A DNA stretch of 5,862 bases from CAYLNK01 sp964384675. Its GTDB lineage: Bacteria; Acidobacteriota; Thermoanaerobaculia; UBA5066. The position numbers and the translations under genes were made by a program. Below the pieces are notes generated by a model. It was given only the letters and a program-made list of their open reading frames with translations. It did no database searches and was not told where the DNA came from. This document shows, one piece after another, positions 1-5,448 of this stretch (positions within the stretch are counted from its first letter, which is position 1; the number at the start of each line of letters is the position of its first letter). The stretch is taken from assembly GCA_964384675.1 (NCBI GenBank), contig CAYLNK010000372.1:1-5862 (forward strand). The letters are read 5' to 3'.

Positions 1-158
1 CGGGCCCGATCCCCGCGGGCGAGCGCGAGCCCGGCGAGCGCCGTCGCGACGAAGAGCGGCCAGGAGCGCGGCCCCGGTCGCAGGTCGTGACGTCCGAGCT
101 GGAGCCCCGAGAGGAGCGCGAGCGCGCCGAACGCCCACGCCCGGAACGCGAGGCTCAA
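1..158 (-). CDS. Hydrophobic membrane protein, N-terminal fragment, TTG start
   Basis: From a TTG at 158 the minus strand is open to the left edge (52 codons), beginning (M)SLAFRAWAFGALALLSGLQL, then a short polar stretch RHDLRPGPR and a second hydrophobic segment with PLFVATALAGLALARG. This gives two likely membrane helices at about 6-19 and 34-48, as expected for the start of a multi-pass protein. The TTG overlaps the preceding TGA as TTGA, the same geometry as the ATGA junctions elsewhere in the cluster, and no ATG or GTG start is available nearby in this frame. The ribosome binding site is weak (purine-rich GGGAA about six bases before). In this context an O-antigen ligase or polymerase of the Wzy type would fit, but nothing visible proves it. 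The main doubt is the start codon and the shortness of the fragment. Confidence 0.6.
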   Translation of the reverse strand, partial: MSLAFRAWAFGALALLSGLQLGRHDLRPGPRSWPLFVATALAGLALARGDRA

Positions 159-2050
159 GCCGTTCCCGGCCCGCCTCGCGCCTCCAGGCGAAGCGGGATC
201 ACCTTCGCGTCTCCCTTGCGGGGCTCGAGGTCGACCGCGTCGAAGGCGATCTCGAACTGGTACACGCGGAGGCCCAGAGCCCCGGCTGCCGAGGAGGCCG
301 CCGCCACCCGGTCCGCACCGATCTTCCCCGAGGAGACGATCAGGGCGCCGACCTCGCGCTTGGCGCAGAGCCCGGCGAGCGATTCGAGGGGCCCGTAGAC
401 GGTGTAGCCGTTCACCAGTGTCCCTGCCTTCGTCGGGTCGTCGTCGAGGAAGCCGATCGGACGGAGGCCGACCGCGGCGTTGAACAGCAGCTCGCGCAGC
501 GCCGTCGTGCCACCCGTGCCCGCCCCGTAGATGAGGGCGGGCGTGCCGTCCACGGAGGCCCTGCGGTTCAGGTGGTGGAAGAACCGGAACGACAGGCGGG
601 TCGCCCCCATCCCGACGAGCAGGAGGAGCGAGTAGATCACCATCAGCGAGAGCGAGCCCGAGAACAGGAGAACCACGAGCAGCGCCGCGACCGCCGACGC
701 GGTGGCGACCGCCCGCGTCAGGCGGGTGACGTCGTCGACGTTCGCGAGCCGCCACGAGCCGCGGTAGAGCCGGAACGCCCAGAAGGAGACGAGCGAGACG
801 GGGGCGGCCACGGCCAGCGCGTCGAAGAAGGCGGGCCGCTGCAAGTCGAGCCCCCAGTCGTCCCACTTCAGCCCCACGGCTCCGTACAGCGCCGCGGTCA
901 GGACCATCAGATCGAAGAAGACCGGGAACAGCCCCCTCTTGAGAACCGGCGCCTCGTAGAACCGGAGGACCACGCCCCGCCGGATCACCGCGAACTCGTC
1001 GTACCCGAGGCGCGCCAGACCGATGAACGCCGCCAGGAGCAGGGCGACCAGGAGAAGCGCGGCCTTCTGGGCCGACATCAGGAGCGAGGCGAGGGTCCCG
1101 GCGCCCAGGAGGACCCCGACGCCGTACAGCACCAGGACGGCCTTCTGGTGGTCGATCCCGAGGGCGAGGAGCCGGTGGTGGATGTGATCGCGGTCCGCCT
1201 CGAAGACGCCCGTCCCACCCGCCTTCTCCAGGCGGCGGACGACCCGGCGCGCGATCGAGATCAGGGTCTCGGTGACCGGGAGGCCGAGGGCGAAGAGAGG
1301 GACGAGGATGGCGAATCCCGCCGACAGAGTCGCACCGCCCCGCAGAGCGAAGCAGCCGAGGACGAAGCCGATGGCCGTCGCGCCCGTGTCCCCGAGGAAG
1401 ATGGAGGCCGGAAAGACGTTGTACGGCAGAAAGCCCAGCAGAGCGCCCGCCAGGACCAGGGCCATGGACGCCATCCCGCTCTGCCCCGAGATGAAGAAGA
1501 CGGCGGCCAGGCTGATCGAGGAGATGAGCGCGAGCCCTGCCGAGAGGCCGTCGAGCCCGTCCACGATGTTGAACGCGTTCGTCACCCCGACGAGCCACAG
1601 GAGGGACAGGGGCACCGCGAGGACACCGATGAAGATCTCCCGGCCGAACAGGTGGATGTCGGGCTCCAGGACGATCCCGAAGTGGACGGCGATCGAGGCG
1701 CCCAGGAGGTGGGCGAGGAACTTCGGCAGCGCGGGAAGGGCCCTGATGTCGTCGACCACGGAGATCGCGAAGATCGGCAGGAGGCCGCACACCATCCCGA
1801 GGACGAGGCCTGGAGGAGTCGGGCTCGTCGAGGGCAGCACTCCGCTCTGCCGGAGCCCGATGAGCCCGACGAGGGCGGCCACGACCGCGAGGCCGCCGAG
1901 GCGCGCGATCGGTGCCTTGTGCACCTTCCTCGCTCCGGGCCGGTCGACGGCGCCGACCTGGAACGCCAGGAGCCGCACCAGCGGGGTCAGCGCGAAGCTG
2001 ACCGCCGCGGCCAGCAGGCCGGGCGCGAGGAAGAGGAGGAGCGATCTCAC
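155..2050 (-). CDS. WecA/MraY-type polyprenyl-phosphate sugar-1-phosphate transferase fused to a CapD/WbpM-like membrane and Rossmann module
   Basis: A 631-residue two-part protein. Residues 1-350 form a polytopic transferase of the WecA/TagO/MraY family with about eleven membrane helices: VDRPGARKVHKAPIARLGG (35-53), the catalytic VVDD (98-101), NAFNIVDGLDGLS (158-170), FLGD (218-221) and DRDHIHHRL (286-294). The HIHHRL form favours the WecA/TagO branch over MraY. It should move an N-acetylhexosamine-1-phosphate from a UDP-sugar to undecaprenyl phosphate, starting the repeat unit. Residues about 370-490 add four more membrane helices with FRLYRGSWR (426-434), as in the N-terminus of CapD/WbpM. 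Residues 503-610 form a Rossmann-like domain with YGAGTGG (508-514) and GFLDDDP (533-539), resembling CoA_binding_3. The protein ends there, without the dehydratase or PglC-like catalytic domain that normally follows. Start: the only near option is the GTG at 2050, because an in-frame TGA (the upstream gene's stop) lies 18 bases before it; the ribosome binding site is weak. Confidence 0.93.
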   Translation of the reverse strand: MRSLLLFLAPGLLAAAVSFALTPLVRLLAFQVGAVDRPGARKVHKAPIARLGGLAVVAALVGLIGLRQSGVLPSTSPTPPGLVLGMVCGLLPIFAISVVDDIRALPALPKFLAHLLGASIAVHFGIVLEPDIHLFGREIFIGVLAVPLSLLWLVGVTNAFNIVDGLDGLSAGLALISSISLAAVFFISGQSGMASMALVLAGALLGFLPYNVFPASIFLGDTGATAIGFVLGCFALRGGATLSAGFAILVPLFALGLPVTETLISIARRVVRRLEKAGGTGVFEADRDHIHHRLLALGIDHQKAVLVLYGVGVLLGAGTLASLLMSAQKAALLLVALLLAAFIGLARLGYDEFAVIRRGVVLRFYEAPVLKRGLFPVFFDLMVLTAALYGAVGLKWDDWGLDLQRPAFFDALAVAAPVSLVSFWAFRLYRGSWRLANVDDVTRLTRAVATASAVAALLVVLLFSGSLSLMVIYSLLLLVGMGATRLSFRFFHHLNRRASVDGTPALIYGAGTGGTTALRELLFNAAVGLRPIGFLDDDPTKAGTLVNGYTVYGPLESLAGLCAKREVGALIVSSGKIGADRVAAASSAAGALGLRVYQFEIAFDAVDLEPRKGDAKVIPLRLEARGGPGTA

Positions 2051-2068
2051 CGCGTCTTCACGTCCGGG

Positions 2069-3991
2069 TCAGTCGAGGGCGAACTGCTTGCGCCAGTCGC
2101 CCTTCTCCTCGAGCTTCGGCATCTGCCGCTTGTCGAGGATGAAGGTCTCGAGCACCAGGTAGTCCATCTCCGTCCGCATGAAGCAGAGCCAGCTGTCCTC
2201 GGGCGTGCAGACGATCGGCTCGCCCCGCACGTTGAAGCTGGTGTTCACGACCACCGGGCACCCCGTCTTCTTCCGGAACGCCTCGATGATGTCCCAGTAG
2301 ACCGGGTTCACGTCGCGGCGCACCGTCTGGATGCGGGCCGAGTAGTCGACGTGAGTCACCGAGGGGATCTCGGAGCGGACGACGTTCAGCTTCTCGATCC
2401 CCCAGAGGCGCTGCTCCTCGGCGGTCATCTCGCGCCGCCGCTTCCTGGCGACGTCGGCCACGAGCAGCATGTACGGGCTGTCGACGTCCAGCTCGAACCA
2501 GTCCGCCACGTGCTCGCGGAGGACCGTCGGCGCGAAGGGGCGGAAGCTCTCGCGGAACTTGATCTTCAGGTTCATCACCGCCTGCATCTTGGGCGAGCGG
2601 GAGTCCCCGATGATGCTGCGACCGCCGAGGGCGCGCGGGCCGAACTCCATCCGGCCCTGGTGGAGGCCGACGACGTTCTCGCCCGCCAGGATCTCGGCCA
2701 CAGCGCCCGGGAGCTCCTCGGACGTGACCTTCCGGTACGGGAGCTTCCGCGATTCCAGGAAGCGGCGGATCTCGTCGTCCGTGGAGCGGGGCCCGAGGTA
2801 CGCCCCCTTCATGCCGTCCGCGAACGGCTTCGGCCCGGGACCCGGGTCCTTCGAGGAGCGCCACGTCCCCGCGCTCTCGGGGCTGACGCGGGGCTTGCCC
2901 AGATACCGGTGCCAGAGCGCGAGCGCGATCCCGACCGCACCGCCGGCGTCGCCGGCGGCGGGCTGGATCCAGAGGTCGTCGAACGGCCCCTCCCGGAGGA
3001 TCTTCCCGTTGCCGACGCAGTTGAGCGCCACGCCCCCCGCCATGCAGAGCTTCTTCGCGCCCGTCTCGGCGTGGACGAAGCGCACCATCTTCATCATGAC
3101 CTCCTCGGTGATCTCCTGGATCGACCGGGCGAGGTCCAGCTCCTTCTGCGTCAGCTTCGTCTCCGGCTCGCGCGGCGGACCGCCGAAGAGCCGGGAGAAG
3201 GCGTCGTTGGTCATGCGAAGCGTCTGCGAATACCCGAAGTACTCCTGGTTCATCCGGATGCTGCCGTCGTCCCGGATGTCGACGAGCTTCTCCTTGATGA
3301 GCCCCACGTACTTCGGCTCGCCGTACGGCGCGAGCCCCATCACCTTGTACTCGCCGCTGTTCACCTTGAAGCCCGTGTAGTAGGTGAACGCGCTGTAGAG
3401 GAGGCCGAGGCTGTCCGGGAACCGCAGCTCCTTGAGGAGCGTCAGCTCGCTCCCCTTGCCGAACCCGGCGGAGCTCGTGGCCCACTCGCCGACGCCGTCC
3501 ATCGTCAGGATGGCGGCCTCCTCGAACGGCGACGGGTAGAAGGCGCTGGCCGCGTGGCTCTCGTGGTGGTCCCCGAAGAGGACCTTCCATGGGTAGCCGG
3601 CCCCCTTCTTCTTCGCCTCCTTCTCGCCTTCGGCTCCGTCGACCTTGGCCAGCTCGGTCCGGATCAGCTCGGGGAGCCAGAGCTTCTCCTTCACCCAGAG
3701 CGGCATCGCGGTCAGGAACGACGAGAAGCCCTGGGGCGCGTAGTCGACGTACGTCTCCAGGAGCCGCTCGAACTTCACGAGCGGCTTGTCGTAGAACCCC
3801 ACCAGGTCGAGATCGGCGACGGTGATCCCAGCCTGCGCCAGGCACGAGGCGACCGCGTGGGCCGGGAACTCGTGGTCGTGCTTCTTGCGGGTGAAGCGTT
3901 CCTCCTGGGCCGCCGCCACGACCTCACCGTCCACCACCAGGCAGGCGGCGGAATCGTGGTAGTAGGCCGAGAGTCCGAGGATCCGCGTCAT
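2069..3991 (-). CDS. NodU/CmcH/TobZ-family O-carbamoyltransferase
   Basis: A complete 640-residue carbamoyltransferase. In characterised members (TobZ) a C-terminal YrdC-like domain makes carbamoyl-AMP from carbamoyl phosphate and ATP, and an N-terminal Kae1-like domain passes the carbamoyl group to a sugar hydroxyl. The N-terminal domain opens with ILGLSAYYHDSAACLVVDG. It has DHHESHAASAF (141-151), whose HxxxH (142, 146) matches the Kae1-type metal site, then MDGVGEW (164-170), GGVALNC (319-325) and PAAGDAGGAVG (344-354), whose Asp348 should complete the metal site. The C-terminal domain (about 396-640) has GRMEFGPRALGGRSI (446-460), RESFRPFAPTVL (480-491) and VNTSFNVRGEPIV (582-594). All key motifs are intact, so the enzyme is probably active. 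Two less conserved insertions, a Lys/Glu-rich loop (about 114-130) and a Gly/Pro linker (about 370-395), account for its being longer than TobZ. The ATG overlaps the DUF5989 stop (TGATG) and has no Shine-Dalgarno sequence, implying coupled translation. The acceptor is inferred to be a glycan of this locus. Confidence 0.97.
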   Translation of the reverse strand: MTRILGLSAYYHDSAACLVVDGEVVAAAQEERFTRKKHDHEFPAHAVASCLAQAGITVADLDLVGFYDKPLVKFERLLETYVDYAPQGFSSFLTAMPLWVKEKLWLPELIRTELAKVDGAEGEKEAKKKGAGYPWKVLFGDHHESHAASAFYPSPFEEAAILTMDGVGEWATSSAGFGKGSELTLLKELRFPDSLGLLYSAFTYYTGFKVNSGEYKVMGLAPYGEPKYVGLIKEKLVDIRDDGSIRMNQEYFGYSQTLRMTNDAFSRLFGGPPREPETKLTQKELDLARSIQEITEEVMMKMVRFVHAETGAKKLCMAGGVALNCVGNGKILREGPFDDLWIQPAAGDAGGAVGIALALWHRYLGKPRVSPESAGTWRSSKDPGPGPKPFADGMKGAYLGPRSTDDEIRRFLESRKLPYRKVTSEELPGAVAEILAGENVVGLHQGRMEFGPRALGGRSIIGDSRSPKMQAVMNLKIKFRESFRPFAPTVLREHVADWFELDVDSPYMLLVADVARKRRREMTAEEQRLWGIEKLNVVRSEIPSVTHVDYSARIQTVRRDVNPVYWDIIEAFRKKTGCPVVVNTSFNVRGEPIVCTPEDSWLCFMRTEMDYLVLETFILDKRQMPKLEEKGDWRKQFALD

Positions 3992-4149
3992 CAGAACAGC
4001 GTGTAGACGAACGGCGCGACGACCGAACCCTTCGCCAGGACCAGGAGGAAGCCGACCAGGAGGAGGACGATCACGATCGGGGCCAGCCAGTACTTCTTGT
4101 TCATCCTCATGAATTCCCAGAACTCGCTGAGGACCTGCATCTTCGACAT
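3991..4149 (-). CDS. DUF5989-type 52-residue membrane protein (SxtK-like partner of the carbamoyltransferase)
   Basis: A very short gene, easily lost to a length cut-off. The product starts MSKMQVLSEFWEFMRMNKKY, followed by WLAPIVIVLLLVGFLLVLAK and the tail GSVVAPFVYTLF. It thus has an amphipathic N-terminal helix with several aromatic residues, a KK-YW boundary, one transmembrane helix (about 21-39) and a short tail. This matches my recollection of the DUF5989 family (helix, K-x-W-x-x-P, one membrane helix, A-P-F-x-Y-x-x-F ending), which typically sits between an SxtJ-like gene and a NodU-type carbamoyltransferase, as here. The function is unknown; a membrane tether or regulator of the carbamoyltransferase is plausible. 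The start at 4149 is supported by GAGGTG (4155-4160) at good spacing; Met4 is a weaker alternative. Its TGA shares one base with the ATG of the carbamoyltransferase (TGATG). It follows the SxtJ-like gene after 37 bases, the largest gap in the window. Confidence 0.88.
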   Translation of the reverse strand: MSKMQVLSEFWEFMRMNKKYWLAPIVIVLLLVGFLLVLAKGSVVAPFVYTLF

Positions 4150-4154
4150 CAAGA

Positions 4155-4160
4155 CACCTC
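4155..4160 (-). promoter_or_regulatory. Ribosome binding site of the DUF5989-type gene
   Basis: On the minus strand the sequence reads GAGGTGTCTTG then ATG. The GAGG core lies seven bases before the start codon, a standard Shine-Dalgarno spacing. It is the clearest free-standing ribosome binding site in the window and falls in its longest gap. It selects the ATG at 4149 over the in-frame ATG three codons later. It suggests that translation is freshly initiated here, and that the downstream carbamoyltransferase, which has no such site, depends on it. Confidence 0.7.
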
Positions 4161-4186
4161 TGCCAACGGCATGCGGGACGATTCTC

Positions 4187-4585
4187 TCAAAACATCTTTT
4201 CGAAGTGCTTCGGGTCCCTCTGGCGCGGGGAGTAGCCGGTCCAGTAGGAGGCCGACTTGCCCGCGCGCCGCCGGAGGGGATCGCTCCCCATCAGCCGGCG
4301 GAGGAGCCCGATGGGCACGATGGCGACGTAGAAGACCAGGAGGAGGACGACCCGCGTCATCACGAAGGACATCCCCTCGGCCAGCTTCATCCAGAGCCGG
4401 TAGGGGGTCGAGAGCGCCCTCGGGGCGACGAGGCCCAGCAGGACCAGCACCCCCCCGACGCCCGCGACGCAGGGGGCCGCGACCGGGAACCGTCCCCGGT
4501 ACAGCCACCACCCGCCCATCGCGGCCAGGATTCCCCCGACGAGGAGCCCGAAGCTCCTCTCCTCACGCACGTTGACCTTGCTCAT
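4187..4585 (-). CDS. SxtJ-like small integral membrane protein
   Basis: A 132-residue membrane protein. Hydrophobic segments lie at about 12-29, 35-54 and 72-97 and are separated by short basic loops; the first two resemble a helical hairpin. After the last segment come DPL (102-104) and a soluble tail with SYW (113-115), then a Pro/Arg/Asp stretch ending HFEKMF. This layout, with a W-containing tail and an aromatic terminus, resembles the SxtJ family named after the protein beside the carbamoyltransferase of saxitoxin clusters. No catalytic motif is visible and no reaction is known for the family. Position supports a role with the carbamoyltransferase two genes downstream, perhaps as a membrane anchor or scaffold; this is inference. 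The ATG overlaps the GT2 stop as ATGA. The nearest purine-rich site, AGGAG at 4599-4603, is 13 bases away, rather far, so coupling to GT2 translation is likely. The frame is open far upstream but only as an out-of-frame shadow of GT2. Confidence 0.85.
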   Translation of the reverse strand: MSKVNVREERSFGLLVGGILAAMGGWWLYRGRFPVAAPCVAGVGGVLVLLGLVAPRALSTPYRLWMKLAEGMSFVMTRVVLLLVFYVAIVPIGLLRRLMGSDPLRRRAGKSASYWTGYSPRQRDPKHFEKMF

Positions 4586-5448
4586 CTCGGTTGTGACTCT
4601 CCTGATGACCGGGCCTCCCGGGACCGGATCTCGTCGAGGTTGACGTCGACGAGGAACCGGTACCAGAAGCCCTGGAGGAAATGAAAGACGAGGCCCTCCT
4701 TCCCGTCCAGGAAGCCGAGCCGCAGGACGTAACGATAGACGAAGTAGAGGGCCGGCCGCACGTAGAGGGGAAGGCGCCTCCAGATGCCCTTCAGGAAGAG
4801 CACCCGCTCGTCCGGGTTCCCGAGCAGGCGCCCCCCCGCCGAGCCGTCCGCGAGGCGGCGCATCTCCTCGCGAGCCTGGAGCACCGCGTAGCGGTTGTGC
4901 TTGGCGGTCCAGACCGCGATCTCGTCCTCCTTGCGGTTCGCCTCCACGAGGTCGCCCGGGACGATCGCCGTCCTCCCGGTCACGCCGAAGTGGTGGTCCA
5001 CGAGATCCCCGGTGTCCACCACGACCGACTCGCGCCTGAACAGCTTCAGCAGGTACTTCGGGTAGTAGCCGCCGTGCCGGATCCAGGTGCCCCGGAACAC
5101 CTGTCGGCGCGCCACGTACACCCCCGCGACACCCGCGGGGGGAGCCGCCAGGAAAGCCCGGAGCGCGTCCGCCAGCTCGGGCGTCACGCTCTGGTCCGCG
5201 TCCAGCGCCAGAACCCAATCCGCCGCGATCGGCAGGTTCCCGAGGGCCCAGGCCCACTGCCGGGCGTGCGTCTCGAAGGCGTGCGACGCCACGCGCGCCC
5301 CGTACCGGGCCGCGATCTCGAGCGTCCGGTCCTCGCTTCCCGAGTCGACGACGTGGAGCTCCGTCGCGAGCCCCGCCACGCTGGCGAGGCACGCCTCCAG
5401 GTTGGCCTCCTCGTTGAAGGTCAGGACCACCAGGGCCAGGGGGGTCAT
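4582..5448 (-). CDS. GT2-family glycosyltransferase (WaaE/KdtX-like subgroup)
   Basis: A complete 288-residue GT-A fold inverting glycosyltransferase. The N-terminus ALVVLTFNEEANLEACLASV, followed by HVVDSGSEDRT (residues 32-42), is the nucleotide-binding start of family 2. LALDADQ at 80-86 supplies the D-x-D metal and diphosphate site. RGTWIRHGGYYPKYLLKLFR (119-138) is the signature of the WaaE/KdtX-like group. VDHHF (150-154) stands where WaaE proper has VHE; from memory this is normal for a subgroup that also carries KHNRYA (183-188) and a C-terminal amphipathic, membrane-associating segment (about 222-267, with GFLDGKEG and FWYRFLVDV). It probably adds a sugar to a lipid-linked oligosaccharide on the inner face of the membrane; specificity is unknown. 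The ATG was chosen because it overlaps the upstream stop (ATGA), has GGTGA seven bases before it, and leads directly into the first conserved strand; the frame is open further upstream but only across the GT4 gene. Confidence 0.93.
   Translation of the reverse strand: MTPLALVVLTFNEEANLEACLASVAGLATELHVVDSGSEDRTLEIAARYGARVASHAFETHARQWAWALGNLPIAADWVLALDADQSVTPELADALRAFLAAPPAGVAGVYVARRQVFRGTWIRHGGYYPKYLLKLFRRESVVVDTGDLVDHHFGVTGRTAIVPGDLVEANRKEDEIAVWTAKHNRYAVLQAREEMRRLADGSAGGRLLGNPDERVLFLKGIWRRLPLYVRPALYFVYRYVLRLGFLDGKEGLVFHFLQGFWYRFLVDVNLDEIRSREARSSGESQPR

Noticed and set aside
1272..2162. A 296-codon plus-strand frame opposite the initiating transferase.
   Set aside because: Arg/Pro/Ala/Ser-rich shadow with no hydrophobic segments or motifs; antisense of a gene with clear signatures.
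2838..2849. Perfect 12-base palindrome ggacccgggtcc.
   Set aside because: It lies inside the carbamoyltransferase and encodes its Gly/Pro linker (PGPG); such palindromes arise readily from Gly/Pro codons in GC-rich DNA and there is no terminator or operator context.
2941..2962. Near-palindromic gccggcgtcgccggcggcggg.
   Set aside because: It encodes the conserved PAAGDAGGA metal-site motif, so protein constraint and GC richness explain it.
2469..3380. A 303-codon plus-strand frame opposite the carbamoyltransferase.
   Set aside because: Composition typical of a reverse-strand shadow; no plausible start context or domain.
2058..3845. A 595-codon open frame on the minus strand in another phase of the carbamoyltransferase.
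   Set aside because: The product is low-complexity Arg/Gly/Pro/Ala sequence; the carbamoyltransferase frame carries all the conserved motifs over the same bases.
2069..3991. Naming the carbamoyltransferase nodU and inferring symbiotic nodulation.
   Set aside because: Family resemblance to NodU is shared by many carbamoyltransferases; there are no nod genes or Nod-factor backbone enzymes in view.
572..4006. An 1144-codon open frame on the plus strand, spanning two minus-strand genes.
   Set aside because: It is rich in Arg, Glu, Asp, His and Pro with no domain, and is exactly what the antisense of GC-rich, third-position-biased coding sequence produces. Both genes beneath it have complete family motifs on the minus strand.
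4054..4350. The 17-base string gaccaggaggaggacga occurs at 4054-4070 and again at 4334-4350.
   Set aside because: Both copies encode the Val/Leu core of a membrane helix with the favoured GTC/CTC/CTG codons; coincidence of codon bias is sufficient, and the flanks do not match.
4097..4684. A 195-codon plus-strand frame covering the two small membrane protein genes.
   Set aside because: It is antisense to two small genes that have coherent membrane topology, ribosome binding or overlap signals, and the expected gene order.
4586..5392. N-terminal extension of the SxtJ-like protein in an open frame.
   Set aside because: The extension overlaps GT2 out of phase and encodes Arg/Gly/Pro-rich sequence; the protein begins sensibly at the ATG at 4585, which overlaps the GT2 stop.
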